The notes beneath the pieces were generated by a model. That model was given only the letters and a program-made list of their open reading frames with translations, made no database searches and was not told the origin of the DNA. From contig JAQBNH010000019.1 in NCBI GenBank assembly GCA_028288705.1, forward strand, positions 124,001 to 188,000: 64,000 nucleotides of DNA, written 5' to 3'. Position numbers and translations under genes: made by a program. The stretch comes from Ferruginibacter sp. Its GTDB lineage: Bacteria; Bacteroidota; Bacteroidia; Chitinophagales; Chitinophagaceae. This document shows, piece by piece, positions 54,155 to 63,620 of the stretch (position 1 is the stretch's first letter; each line of letters opens with the position of its first letter).

Positions 54155-54898
54155 TTAAAATGCTTTTGCTTCCTCGTGTAGCAAGCGTACCAGTTCTTCC
54201 GGTGTTTCCGCGGAAACCAGTTTAACGCCGGCTTTTGCAGGAGGCAATTCAAAAGAAGCGATACTCGTGAGGCTGTCTGCAGCTGCAGGCTCCACCACTC
54301 TTAAAGGTTTTGTGCGTGCTCCCATAATGCCTTTCATATTTGGTATACGTTGTTCTGCCATTCCTTTCTGGCAACTCACGACCAATGGAAATGCTGCTTT
54401 ATCTGTTTCTTCGCCGCCTTCGATCTCCCTTACCACAACAGCGTTACCGCCTTCAACAGTAAATTTTACGGCATGAGAAATATAAGGGAGGTCCAGCAAT
54501 TCAGCCACCATGCCACCAATTGATGAACCATTGTAATCGATCGTTTCCTTCCCGGTAAATACCAGGTCGTAACTACCTTCTTTTGCGATCGCTGCAATTT
54601 GCGAAGCGATATAAAAGCTGTCGGCGTTTTCTGTATTTACACGGATGGCTTCATCGCCACCCAATGCCAGTGCCTTGCGGATGATCGGGTCGCTGTCTGC
54701 TGCACCAACATTCACAAGGTGCAATACGGTGGAAGGATCAGCTTCTTTCAGTTCGATCGCGCGAACCAAGGCATACCATTCGTCGTAAGGATTGATGATC
54801 CATTGAACGCCATCAGAGGCAAATTTCGTATTGTTATCTGCGAAGGCTATTTTTGCCGTCGTATCAGGGGTTTTGCTGATGCAAACTAAGATCTTCAT
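54155..54898 (-). CDS. etfB: Electron transfer flavoprotein subunit beta
   Basis: EtfB is the AMP-binding partner of EtfA in the ETF heterodimer. The 247 residues contain the N-terminal KILVCISKTPDTTAKIAF, the INPYDEWYALVRAIELK loop, VFTGKETIDYNGSSIGGM and LPYISHAVKF. Length and order are normal. It starts the two-gene operon etfB-etfA. A TAnnTTTG element lies 47 bases before the ATG. Confidence 0.95.
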   Translation of the reverse strand: MKILVCISKTPDTTAKIAFADNNTKFASDGVQWIINPYDEWYALVRAIELKEADPSTVLHLVNVGAADSDPIIRKALALGGDEAIRVNTENADSFYIASQIAAIAKEGSYDLVFTGKETIDYNGSSIGGMVAELLDLPYISHAVKFTVEGGNAVVVREIEGGEETDKAAFPLVVSCQKGMAEQRIPNMKGIMGARTKPLRVVEPAAADSLTSIASFELPPAKAGVKLVSAETPEELVRLLHEEAKAF

Positions 54899-54944
54899 AA
54901 AACCGGTAATTTTTTACTTAAAAGGTTGTTTATGCAACTAAGTG

Positions 54945-54952
54945 CAAATATA
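54945..54952 (-). promoter_or_regulatory. Predicted -7 promoter element for etfBA
   Basis: TATATTTG on the minus strand, an exact TAnnTTTG match, about 47 bases before the etfB ATG and back to back with the TPR gene. Confidence 0.5.
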
Positions 54953-54998
54953 GTTGATGCGAAGATACTTTGTAATCATTGTTTAAAAAAAGTTTGGC

Positions 54999-55310
54999 AT
55001 GAGCAGGATAGAGAAATTGCTGGAGTACATGAAGTTGAATGATAAGGATAGTTTCCTGCAACATGCGCTGGCATTGGAATATATAAAAATAGGGGATGAT
55101 GAAAAGGCACGCAGCCTGTTCAACGAACTGCTGCTGCGGGAGCCGAGTTATGTCGGGTCTTATTACCACCTCGGGAAGTTGCTGGAACGTGTGGGTAACT
55201 TCGACAAAGCCATTGCCATTTATACAAGAGGTATGCAGGAAGCAAAAAAGGCCGGCGACAACCATGCTTATAACGAATTACAAATGGCTAAAGAAGATAT
55301 CGAAGAATAG
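54999..55310 (+). CDS. Small tetratricopeptide-repeat protein
   Basis: A 103-residue protein with about two to three TPR motifs: ALALEYIKIGDDEKARSLFN, SYYHLGKLLERVGNFDKAIA and a C-terminal helix. The TPR pattern (A/G at 8 and 20, large residues at 4, 7, 11) is readable. There is no signal peptide, so it is cytoplasmic. TPR proteins are protein-binding scaffolds; no partner is evident, though it is followed closely by tilS (50 bases) on the same strand. Confidence 0.8.
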   Translation: MSRIEKLLEYMKLNDKDSFLQHALALEYIKIGDDEKARSLFNELLLREPSYVGSYYHLGKLLERVGNFDKAIAIYTRGMQEAKKAGDNHAYNELQMAKEDIEE

Positions 55311-55360
55311 ATCACAGTAACCTCTTGCTTTCCGGAAGCAATGCTAATTACTCCTCCCGC

Positions 55361-56704
55361 ATGAATCTCTTAGAACCGTTTCAAGAATTTATTTTAAGCA
55401 ACCATCTCTTTACAAAAAAAGACGGGCTGTTGGTTGCCGTAAGCGGGGGAGTAGACAGCATCGTACTTTGCGACCTGCTGCATCAATCGGGTTATGCCTT
55501 TTCGATTGCGCATTGTAATTTCCAGCTACGCGAAAAAGAAAGTGAAGCTGATGAAGCTTTCGTCGCAAACATTGCGAAGCACTATGACGCTCCTTTTTAC
55601 CGGAAAAAATTTGATACAACAACCTTTGCGGCAGCACATAAATTATCCGTGCAACTGGCCGCGCGTGAATTACGGTATGCATGGTTCCGGGAATTACTCG
55701 ACGATCGGGCGAACCATCTCAATAAATTACTAACCGCTCATCACCTGAATGACAATATCGAAACGCTCCTGATGAACTTTTTCAAAAGCACCGGTATCCG
55801 TGGCTTACAGGGGATTCGTGCCAAAAGTCCCGATCAGACCATCATCCGGCCGATGCTGGAATTGAGCAAAGAAGATATACTGCAATATGCGTCAGCGCAA
55901 AGCCTTTCCTGGCGGGAAGATGCTTCCAATCAATCCAATAAATACACGCGCAATTATTTCAGGAATGAATTGATCCCCATTGTACAAAAAGTTATGCCGC
56001 AGGCAGAAGATAACCTGAAGCAAAACCTCAAACGGTTCAGGGATATCAACACGCTGTACGAACTTTCTGTTGAAAAAATAACAGCAAAACTGCGTGTACA
56101 AAAAGGCGCAGAAACTTTTGTCAGCGTTGGCGCATTGCAGAAAACGCCTGCGCTGGCAACGGTGCTCTACGAATTACTAAAACCATTTTCTTTCAGCCCT
56201 GCACAAACCGATGCTGTGGCGCAACTACTAAAAGCAGAAAGTGGAAAATACGTGCTGAGCCCTACCCACCGTGTATTACGCAACCGGCAATGGCTGATCA
56301 TCTCCTCATTAAAAGAGGAGCACCATGCATTTTTTTTATGGGAAGAAGAGATGCCGCAATTGCATTTTCCTGCGGGGGTATTGTCAATGGATCAACTAGG
56401 CAATGCCGCCAAAATTGATCCCGATCCGGCAGTCGCTTTGCTGGATGCGAAACAAATCAGTTTTCCCCTGTTGCTCCGCAAATGGAAGGCCGGAGATTAT
56501 TTTTACCCGCTCGGCATGACGAAGAAGAAAAAGTTAAGCCGGTTCCTGATCGATCAGAAATGTTCGCTTGTAGAAAAAGAAAATACCTGGGTACTCGAGT
56601 CGGAAAAGAAAATTATCTGGGTTGTCGGTCGGCGTATCGACAACCGTTTCAAACTTTCTGCGAAAACCAAATCGGTCCTCCGCATCCGGTTAACGGCCAA
56701 ATAA
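55361..56704 (+). CDS. tilS: tRNA(Ile)-lysidine synthase
   Basis: TilS attaches lysine to C34 of the CAU-anticodon isoleucine tRNA, changing its decoding from AUG to AUA. The 447 residues show the PP-loop LLVAVSGGVDSIVLCDLLHQ, then TAHHLNDNIETLLMNFF, GIRGLQGI and the NYFRNELIPIV block, with a C-terminal domain of about 200 residues as in the longer TilS form. I chose ATG 55361 (MNLLEPFQEFI) over the TTG at 55325. The end overlaps the convergent rhomboid gene by 15 bases. Confidence 0.94.
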   Translation: MNLLEPFQEFILSNHLFTKKDGLLVAVSGGVDSIVLCDLLHQSGYAFSIAHCNFQLREKESEADEAFVANIAKHYDAPFYRKKFDTTTFAAAHKLSVQLAARELRYAWFRELLDDRANHLNKLLTAHHLNDNIETLLMNFFKSTGIRGLQGIRAKSPDQTIIRPMLELSKEDILQYASAQSLSWREDASNQSNKYTRNYFRNELIPIVQKVMPQAEDNLKQNLKRFRDINTLYELSVEKITAKLRVQKGAETFVSVGALQKTPALATVLYELLKPFSFSPAQTDAVAQLLKAESGKYVLSPTHRVLRNRQWLIISSLKEEHHAFFLWEEEMPQLHFPAGVLSMDQLGNAAKIDPDPAVALLDAKQISFPLLLRKWKAGDYFYPLGMTKKKKLSRFLIDQKCSLVEKENTWVLESEKKIIWVVGRRIDNRFKLSAKTKSVLRIRLTAK

Positions 56705-57340
56705 ACTCGGACGTTTCAGCTCTTCAACAATCCCATCGAACATCGCAGGTTGCATCACCGCAATCAACACTAACGTAAATACCAGGCCTAAGATGGATCC
56801 CCACAAATGTGCATCGTGACCAATGTTGTCGTCGTTACGTTTGCCCATGTACACGCAATAAACAATATACAATACCGCGTATAATGCCGCAGATATTTTT
56901 AATGCGCCATATAAGTAAATACTGCTCCAGGGACTAAACACGATCGCTGCAAATACCACAGCAGACACCGCACCAGATGCGCCCAGGGCACGATAGTTAT
57001 AATCATCCTGGTGCTTTACATAACCCGGTATACCCGCAACGATCAGTCCGAGGAAATACAGCCCGAGGTAAGCCGGCGTTCCACCCAGTCCTTCCTGGTT
57101 AAAAATGCGTTCTACATTGGACCCGAAGAAAAACAGCGTAAACATATTGAAGAACAGGTGCATCCAGTCGGCATGTAAAAAGCCGGAACTGATAAACCGG
57201 TAATACTGATTTTCACTTTTAACGCGGTAAGGCCACATGATCGTTTTGTCCATCATCCCGTGATTCGATAATCCGATCACAGAAAAAATAACATTGGCAG
57301 CAATAAGGATGAGGGTAACGGGCGTTTCAGAGAAATCCAT
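56690..57340 (-). CDS. Rhomboid-family intramembrane serine protease
   Basis: A 216-residue membrane protease with six helices. The catalytic serine is S122 in LGASGAVSAVV (GASG box) and the histidine is H178 in GHDAHLWGSILG. The block HADWMHLFFNMFTLFFFG before them is a rhomboid hallmark, with the HxxxN residues of the loop and helix 2. Substrates are unknown. I chose ATG 57340 because the first helix starts just after it; the frame is open to 57376. It overlaps the end of tilS by 15 bases, convergently. Confidence 0.92.
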   Translation of the reverse strand: MDFSETPVTLILIAANVIFSVIGLSNHGMMDKTIMWPYRVKSENQYYRFISSGFLHADWMHLFFNMFTLFFFGSNVERIFNQEGLGGTPAYLGLYFLGLIVAGIPGYVKHQDDYNYRALGASGAVSAVVFAAIVFSPWSSIYLYGALKISAALYAVLYIVYCVYMGKRNDDNIGHDAHLWGSILGLVFTLVLIAVMQPAMFDGIVEELKRPSLFGR

Positions 57341-57447
57341 CGGTCGTTTTTTTTCAAAACTAAGTAAAATAGCCACAAGGCAGGGATGATTTAAAAATCA
57401 AACCGCGACTTGGTATGCTTTTTGGAAATTCAGCAGAAACATTATTT

Positions 57448-57882
57448 ATGAAACGCTTGAAATTTTTAACTCCCGTATTTGCCCTGGCATTCCTGTTTGG
57501 TTGCGAAACCATTCAGAAAGCTACAAACAGCACCGGCACTGCATTTTCGTTGAATGGTCAATGGGAATTGGTTTCCAACTCTCCGGAAAATACACTGATT
57601 GGGAGCCGCGTAACGGTATCTCCGTTTATTGCAGAAGGACGATTTAGCATCCTTGCCAACAATACGCAATGTTATCGCGAAACAGATGTTAAATGGAAAA
57701 GCATCGCAACAGATAATGCAGGTGGCTTCACACTTGATAACTTACTGAGCAATTGCGCAGGCGCAGCGCCTACTTACCAGCGTGCAACAGCTACGATTGC
57801 CGCAGCTAATGAGGTTCGTATCTCCGGAAAAAATATCCAGGGACAGGATAATGTACAGATCTGGCGGAAAGTAACGCAATAG
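57448..57882 (+). CDS. Lipoprotein, META-like domain
   Basis: A 144-residue lipoprotein. The signal ends in FALAFLFGCE, a lipobox with the cysteine at residue 19. The mature part opens with LNGQWELVSNSPENTLIG, the pattern of META or HslJ-like domains (a WELV strand after a short linker), and ends with a strand containing NVQIWRKVTQ. Two cysteine pairs are possible (around NTQCYRE and LLSNCAGA). I chose ATG 57448 because the signal starts there. Role unknown; META proteins are often stress or envelope related. Confidence 0.75.
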   Translation: MKRLKFLTPVFALAFLFGCETIQKATNSTGTAFSLNGQWELVSNSPENTLIGSRVTVSPFIAEGRFSILANNTQCYRETDVKWKSIATDNAGGFTLDNLLSNCAGAAPTYQRATATIAAANEVRISGKNIQGQDNVQIWRKVTQ

Positions 57883-57906
57883 ACCTGCTCCAATAAATCA
57901 TCACTG

Positions 57907-57935
57907 ATGCCTCTTTACAGGGGCATTTTTATTTA
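57907..57935 (+). terminator. Intrinsic terminator after the META-like lipoprotein
   Basis: ATGCCTC pairs with GGGGCAT (one G-T wobble) around TTTACA, followed by TTTTTATTT. Confidence 0.75.
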
Positions 57936-58406
57936 AGTATGATGGTATTTTTCGTTGCGTAAAATCGTACAGGCACGATAAACTTGTTCAGCCAAAATCA
58001 GGCGTACCAGTTGATGCGGAAAAACAAGCGGCGAGAGGCTCCAGGAAAAATCTGCCCGCGCCATTACCTCTTTGCTGATTCCAAATGCACCGCCAATCAG
58101 GAAGACAACCGACTTTCGGCTTTCATTGCCTCTTTGTTGAATAAATTGCGCAAGTTGAACGCTATTGAGGGTTTTACCCCTTTCGTCAAGTACCACCAGG
58201 AAATCTTCTTTCTTTAAAAAGCCCAGGATCATCTCGCCTTCGCGCAACTTTAAATCAGCCTCACTTAACATCCCGGCGTTTTTGGGAACCGGCAGGATTG
58301 TCCATTGGGCGGGGAAATAGTTGGTTAAGCGTTTGGTAAATAACTCAACTCCTTCTTTAACATAACTTTCGTGCGCTTTCCCAACGCTCCAGAATTGGAA
58401 TTTCAT
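57933..58406 (-). CDS. rlmH: 23S rRNA (pseudouridine-1915-N3)-methyltransferase
   Basis: RlmH is a SPOUT methylase that methylates pseudouridine 1915 of 23S rRNA. The 157 residues are of normal length. KFQFWSVGKAHESYVKEGV is the N-terminal block, FLVVLDERGKTLNSVQLAQF the central strand, and SVVFLIGGAFGISKEVMARA with SWSLSPLVFPHQLVRLILAE the knot and SAM-binding region. The end YRACTILRNEKYHH is diagnostic. I chose ATG 58406 because the conserved N-terminus begins there. Confidence 0.96.
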   Translation of the reverse strand: MKFQFWSVGKAHESYVKEGVELFTKRLTNYFPAQWTILPVPKNAGMLSEADLKLREGEMILGFLKKEDFLVVLDERGKTLNSVQLAQFIQQRGNESRKSVVFLIGGAFGISKEVMARADFSWSLSPLVFPHQLVRLILAEQVYRACTILRNEKYHHT

Positions 58407-58501
58407 GTACTCGTTTATTGATGGGGATTTATGGTATGCCCTTTGTCTTATCAATAGCAAGATAACAAAACTGACTGTTACCCTTTCATCATAATCATTT
58501 C

Positions 58502-60970
58502 ATGCCAGCCATCACCCGTCCATCAAATAAGGCCATTTATTATACCTTAAAGTCACTGAAGATCCTAGCGATCGTGGTTTTGGTACTTTTTATCGGGGCG
58601 TATTTATATGTAACCGCCAATAAGAAAAAGCTGATCGCGCAGGTCACAGAACAGATCAGCGAAAAGCTGAACGGCCAGGTAACCATCGGTGACGCGGATA
58701 TCACCTTTTTTCGTTCGTTTCCCCGAATCGCCGTACATGTGACCAATATTGAAGTGCGCGACACCATGTTTGCCAGCCACAAGCATCCGTTCTTTAAAGC
58801 AAAAGATAATTTTTTCAACATCAATATTTTCCGGCTTATTGCAAAAAAATCGCCGCTCAAAAGTTTGCGCATCCAGGATGGGAGCATTTATTTGTTTACA
58901 GATACATCCGGCTACACGAATACGTATTTACTAAAAGGCAAGAAGGACCCCTCCGGCGGACCAAAAAAAACGGCTGCTGATATCAGCCTGAATAAGATCG
59001 ATCTGAAGAATGTACGCATCATTTTAGACGACCGCAAGAAAGAAAAACTGCACGATTTCCAGGTAGATAATTTATCTGTTGGTCTGGAAGATGATGGTAC
59101 GGATTTATTTCTCAGCAACGATGCAGATATGCTCGTACACAGCCTCGCGTTCAACATCCCGCGCGGAACATTTTTAAAGGAATCAACATTCACCGGCGAC
59201 TTTAAAATGAAGTATGGTAAGGTTTCGCAATTGCTCAGCTTTGACAGCATTGATATAAAACTGGCCGGACAGCCATTTAACCTTTCAGGCAAATTTGATC
59301 TGGGCGATAAGAATCCGGAGTTCAGCCTGCGCGTTCATGTTCGTAAGGCTGATTACGAACGCGTGAAAAAATTATTGCCGAGAAGAATTGATAGCTCGCT
59401 GTCGATGGTGGCACTGGATAAACCGCTTGATGCTGACGCAATCCTTCACGGGCCGTTAAGAGGAGGGGAGCCATATATTTTTGCTAACTGGAATGTCAAA
59501 AAGTCGACACTCGCTACTCCCTTCCTGGATTTCGATGACGCCAGCTTTACCGGTTTTTACATGAATGAAGTGGTTGCAGGCCTGCCGAGAAAAGATCCGA
59601 ATTCGGTGATCAGCATCAGCAATTTTACTGCCAGCTGGCATGGTTTACCGGTGCAGTCAAAAAATATCCAGATATTAAATCTGACGATTCCGGAACTCAC
59701 CTGCGATCTGCATTCATCCTTTCCTTTAAAAGCATTAAACGATATCATCCCAACCAATTCCCTGCAATTAAATTCGGGTGATGCCGCCATCGTGCTGAAT
59801 TATAAAGGCCCGATCCAGCGTAACAATATGACGAATTCTTTTCTAAACGGCAGCATCCTGTTCCGTAACGGCAATATCATGTACACGCCGCGAAACGTAG
59901 AGATGAAGGCTTTGACCGGCACTTTGCTGTTTAATAATTCAAACGTTTACCTGAAAGATCTCCAGTGCACTGTGTTGGAAAACAAGATCGTGATGAATGG
60001 AACTGCAAACAACATTCTTACACTCATCAATACAGAACCTAACCGTGTAAAAATTGACTACAATATTTATTCTCCGTCACTTAACCTCGGCGCATTCACT
60101 TTTCTCCTGAAAAACAGGAACAAGGTGACCGTGGCAAAAAAGGAAGATAAAAAAAGCTTTAATAAAATGGCAGGCCAGATTGATAATATGCTGGAACAAA
60201 GCCGGGTTGACGTGAGCCTTCGCGCCGGAAATGTAGTCTACCGAAAATTTTCTGCTAATAACCTTGATGCGAATATCAGCCTGTTGCAGGATCGCTACCT
60301 CCTCAATAATATCAGCATGAATACTGCTGGCGGAAGTATGAAATTGAGCGGACAACTACTCAACGCCGGGGGTCAGCAGCACCAGGCAACGCTGAACAGT
60401 ACACTGACCAATGTGGATGTACAAAAAATATTCTACGCCTTTAATAATTTTGGACAGGATGGGATCACTTCTCAAAGCCTGGAAGGCATCCTTACTTCTA
60501 CCGCCAATATTGCGATCCGGATGGATGAGACCGGGAAAGTACTGCCATCTTCTGCCAATGGATCGGTTAGCTTCTCTTTAAAGAATGGCGCACTGAATAA
60601 TTATGAACCCATCAAAAAATTGCAGTCGTTCATTTTTAAAAACCGCGACTTCGACAATATCCGTTTTGCTGAATTAAAAGATCGCCTCGATATCAGCAAC
60701 GGTGAAATTAAGATCAACCGTATGGAGATCCAGAGCAGCGTGATGAGTTTGTACGTAGAAGGCTTATACAGCCAGCGCGGCAACACAGATATCAGCGTGC
60801 AGGTTCCCTTGAACAACCTCAAAAAAAGAGCAGAAGATTATAATCCTGAAAATATTGGCACCGACAAAAAAGTTGGGCGCAGTATTTTCCTTCGCGGCCG
60901 CCCGGGCTCCGACGGTAATGTCAAATTTAAATTAGACCTCTTCAACAAATTTAATAAGGAAAATAAATAA
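58502..60970 (+). CDS. AsmA-like family protein
   Basis: An 822-residue envelope protein. An N-terminal membrane helix (IVVLVLFIGAYLYVTANKKK) anchors a long beta-rich periplasmic part. The start resembles AsmA-like proteins (QISEKLNGQVTIGDADITFF) and the C-terminal end (IKKLQSFIFKNRDFDNIRFA, then EIKINRMEIQSSVMSLYVEG) is the AsmA-like C-terminal domain. AsmA-type proteins are now thought to act in lipid transport between membranes in Gram-negative bacteria, but the role here is inferred. It is divergent from rlmH. Confidence 0.87.
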   Translation: MPAITRPSNKAIYYTLKSLKILAIVVLVLFIGAYLYVTANKKKLIAQVTEQISEKLNGQVTIGDADITFFRSFPRIAVHVTNIEVRDTMFASHKHPFFKAKDNFFNINIFRLIAKKSPLKSLRIQDGSIYLFTDTSGYTNTYLLKGKKDPSGGPKKTAADISLNKIDLKNVRIILDDRKKEKLHDFQVDNLSVGLEDDGTDLFLSNDADMLVHSLAFNIPRGTFLKESTFTGDFKMKYGKVSQLLSFDSIDIKLAGQPFNLSGKFDLGDKNPEFSLRVHVRKADYERVKKLLPRRIDSSLSMVALDKPLDADAILHGPLRGGEPYIFANWNVKKSTLATPFLDFDDASFTGFYMNEVVAGLPRKDPNSVISISNFTASWHGLPVQSKNIQILNLTIPELTCDLHSSFPLKALNDIIPTNSLQLNSGDAAIVLNYKGPIQRNNMTNSFLNGSILFRNGNIMYTPRNVEMKALTGTLLFNNSNVYLKDLQCTVLENKIVMNGTANNILTLINTEPNRVKIDYNIYSPSLNLGAFTFLLKNRNKVTVAKKEDKKSFNKMAGQIDNMLEQSRVDVSLRAGNVVYRKFSANNLDANISLLQDRYLLNNISMNTAGGSMKLSGQLLNAGGQQHQATLNSTLTNVDVQKIFYAFNNFGQDGITSQSLEGILTSTANIAIRMDETGKVLPSSANGSVSFSLKNGALNNYEPIKKLQSFIFKNRDFDNIRFAELKDRLDISNGEIKINRMEIQSSVMSLYVEGLYSQRGNTDISVQVPLNNLKKRAEDYNPENIGTDKKVGRSIFLRGRPGSDGNVKFKLDLFNKFNKENK

Positions 60971-61190
60971 TCGCTGGTTCCTGCACCTAACGCTGCCTGA
61001 TGTTACTCTTTCATTTTTAATGATTTTTTGCAGGAGTTATTTTACCCCCACCGGGAACAACATTTTACTTTTAAGTTTTCGATACGCTGCGGGCAGTTCA
61101 AATCTTTGCGCGCCTGAAGGAAAGTTTTAATCGGCCCTGCGCAACACTTGTTTAATTTGTACATTCGGGCACACATCCAAATTGATTAAC

Positions 61191-62720
61191 ATGAAAAAAA
61201 ATGCCTGGCTATTATCCGGCCTGCTGCTGGTATCTGCAATCGTGTCGGCGCAGAAAAAAGATTCGTTAATGGTTGACGCCATTACAAAAGAAGAAATGCA
61301 AAACTCGCAGCTGGAAAAACTGGCGAGGGAACTGATCGACGGCATCGGGCCGCGCCTGGTTGGAACGCCACAAATGAAAGCAGCCAACGACTGGGCTGTA
61401 GCAAAATATCAAAGCTGGGGCATCACCGCAAGAAATGAAAAATGGGGCGAATGGCGTGGTTGGGAACGCGGCGTTTCGCATATAGATATGATCTACCCAC
61501 GCGTAAAAACGTTAGAGGGAACGCAACTGGCCTGGAGCCCGGGCACAAATGGTAAGACTGTCACAGGAGAAGTCATCATTCTTCCGGTGGTGGCCGACTC
61601 CATCGCATTCCGCCAGTGGTTGCCGCAGGTGAAAGGGAAGTTCGTGTTGGTTTCCATGGAGCAGCCTACCGGCCGACCCGATCAAAACTGGGAAGAGTTT
61701 GGCACCAAAGAGTCCGTTGATAAAATGAAAGCTTCACGCACGGCTGAAACGGATGCCTGGCGCAAACGAACGCGCGCCACGGGTTTATCCAATAAAGACC
61801 TTGCACTTGCACTGGAAGCTGCGGGCGCTGCCGGAATTGTTGGCAGCAACTGGTCTGCGGGGTTTGGCGTCAACAAAATTTTCAGCGCCAGCACAACCAA
61901 AATTCCAACAGTAGATATTGCGCTCGAAGATTACGGCCTGCTCTATCGTTTAACCGAAGCCGGTAGTAAGCCGAAGATCAGTGTTCGTGCTGATTCAAAA
62001 GAACTGGGCATGGTGCCTACATTTAATACCGTTGCGGAAATCAGGGGTACCGAAAAACCAGAGGAGTATGTATTGTTGTCGGCCCATTTCGATTCCTGGG
62101 ATGGCGGAACCGGCGCTACAGATAATGGTACCGGCACACTGGTGATGATGGAAGCTATGCGCATCCTGAAAACTTTATATCCTGCACCAAAACGTACGAT
62201 CCTCGTTGGTCATTGGGGTAGCGAAGAGCAGGGCTTAAACGGTTCGCGGGCATTTGTAGAAGATCACCCCGAGATCGTAAAAAATATCCAGGCGGTATTT
62301 AACCAGGACAATGGCACGGGCCGCGTTGTAAATATTTCCGGGCAGGGGTTTTTAAATGCCTACGATTATATTGGCCGCTGGCTGGCTGCCGTTCCTGAAA
62401 AGATCCGGACTCAAATCGATACGCGTTTTCCCGGCACGCCGGGCGGTGGCGGTTCTGACTTCGCTTCCTTCGTAGCTGCGGGCGTGCCGGCATTCTCCCT
62501 TAGTTCCAATAGCTGGTCTTATGGGGCTTACACCTGGCATACCAACCGCGATACCTACGATAAAATTGTATTCGATGACCTGCGTAGCAATGCAATACTT
62601 ACAGCAGTGCTGGCTTATATGGCTTCAGAAGACGACCAGAAAACGTCCCGCGAAAGGGCAGTGTTACCAGGCAAATGGCCGGAAAAGAAATCACCGACAA
62701 GAAAGGGTGGAGTTAATTAA
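61191..62720 (+). CDS. Secreted M28-family metallopeptidase
   Basis: A 509-residue exported protease with a Sec signal (NAWLLSGLLLVSAIVSAQ). A PA-like domain lies around residues 120-270, inside the M28 domain. Metal and catalytic residues are visible: H299 and D301 in SAHFDSWDGG, D311 in GATDNGTG, E345 and E346 in HWGSEEQGLNGS, D373 in FNQDNGTG and H450 in TWHTNRDTYD. This matches the two-zinc M28 aminopeptidase or glutamate carboxypeptidase-like group. I chose ATG 61191 over the TTG at 61182. Substrates are likely peptides in the envelope or outside the cell. Confidence 0.92.
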   Translation: MKKNAWLLSGLLLVSAIVSAQKKDSLMVDAITKEEMQNSQLEKLARELIDGIGPRLVGTPQMKAANDWAVAKYQSWGITARNEKWGEWRGWERGVSHIDMIYPRVKTLEGTQLAWSPGTNGKTVTGEVIILPVVADSIAFRQWLPQVKGKFVLVSMEQPTGRPDQNWEEFGTKESVDKMKASRTAETDAWRKRTRATGLSNKDLALALEAAGAAGIVGSNWSAGFGVNKIFSASTTKIPTVDIALEDYGLLYRLTEAGSKPKISVRADSKELGMVPTFNTVAEIRGTEKPEEYVLLSAHFDSWDGGTGATDNGTGTLVMMEAMRILKTLYPAPKRTILVGHWGSEEQGLNGSRAFVEDHPEIVKNIQAVFNQDNGTGRVVNISGQGFLNAYDYIGRWLAAVPEKIRTQIDTRFPGTPGGGGSDFASFVAAGVPAFSLSSNSWSYGAYTWHTNRDTYDKIVFDDLRSNAILTAVLAYMASEDDQKTSRERAVLPGKWPEKKSPTRKGGVN

Positions 62721-62732
62721 ATAACTACATAC

Positions 62733-62764
62733 AAAAAGGCCGGCTTGTTATAGCCGGCCTTTTT
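62733..62764. terminator. Bidirectional terminator between the peptidase and DUF3887-like genes
   Basis: A 13-base perfect stem AAAAAGGCCGGCT / AGCCGGCCTTTTT around TGTTAT, with T runs for both convergent genes. Confidence 0.9.
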
Positions 62765-62781
62765 ATGATTACCATAATCCT

Positions 62782-63156
62782 TTACTCTGAATATTGTTGC
62801 ACAAGCAAGGTGGATATTTTATTGTCTGCATCGAGGCCAACAAGTAATTGTAACACCGGCGTACCTTCCACACGGTATTTATTGATTCCCTCCATACTGG
62901 TTACATAAGAAACCGTTTCAAATTTGTTTATCGGGAGCAGGCGGTCTATCACCACAGACCTGAAATCATCGGCACTGATCTGATCGCGAAATGCTGTCCC
63001 GGTAAGCTCATAAAGACTATCGGGTTGGCCGCGCTTAAGCATGCCAATTATTTTCCAGGCGATGCTGTCGGTCTTTAATTCAACAGGCGATTTTGGTTGT
63101 GCTATACAAATCCCAATGCTGAAGCAGGAAAAAAGGGTAAGGAGAATCTGTTTCAT
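62782..63156 (-). CDS. Small secreted DUF3887-like protein
   Basis: A 124-residue protein with a Sec signal (ILLTLFSCFSIGICIAQ) and an 85-residue mature part resembling DUF3887, a small alpha-beta domain usually fused N-terminally to hydrolases or serine beta-lactamase-like proteins. Here it stands alone. The opening of the domain (KIIGMLKRGQPDSLYELTG) and the VEGTPVLQLLVGLDADNKIS strands fit. It is convergent with the M28 peptidase gene and shares a bidirectional terminator. Function unknown; it could be a detached domain. Confidence 0.6.
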   Translation of the reverse strand: MKQILLTLFSCFSIGICIAQPKSPVELKTDSIAWKIIGMLKRGQPDSLYELTGTAFRDQISADDFRSVVIDRLLPINKFETVSYVTSMEGINKYRVEGTPVLQLLVGLDADNKISTLLVQQYSE

Positions 63157-63620
63157 ATTATTTTTTTAGAACGTAAAAGTAAGAATCGGGTAGCTGTTTT
63201 ACTACATCTGTGTTGGATTTTTGACAGAACCGGTAAATTCAACGGATACGCTGTAGTCCTCCCGATTTTACCAGCTTTAAAAGCTACTACAATCAATTAG
63301 AATATTGTGGAATGTTTTCCATTGCAAAAATTTCTTTTGTTAAAAGGAAGGCAGTTTTTTAGCGCAATACAACAAGCATATTATTTACAAATATTTCTAA
63401 CTGCATGAATATTAATCATCTATGCCGTTTTCGACTTTATTTGTTAAGGGTTTTATGTTAATAGCAATAATGTGGAATGTGGAATTTTATTTCTAATGGT
63501 ACGGTTCTTGGCAATTTGCCGCGTTCGTATACGTTAATGATACGTTCTCTTTACAAACACAAGGTATCAGGCGACGCCGGCCGCCGAAATATCAACAGAA
63601 TTAAAAACCAATATTACTAC
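63157..63620. other. Gene-poor 464-base upstream region
   Basis: No convincing gene is visible. The stretch is AT-rich. It holds a perfect AGCTTT-A-AAAGCT palindrome at 63273-63285 and three TGTGGAAT words (near 63305, 63471 and 63478). The words TATACGTT and GATACGTT lie 12 bases apart near 63530-63546. It precedes the secreted protein at 63621 and is probably its regulatory region. No exact TAnnTTTG was found close to that gene. Confidence 0.5.

Noticed and set aside
63097..63300. 67-residue plus-strand frame near the right end
   Set aside because: It overlaps the start of the DUF3887-like gene and then non-coding sequence; residue composition is not protein-like.
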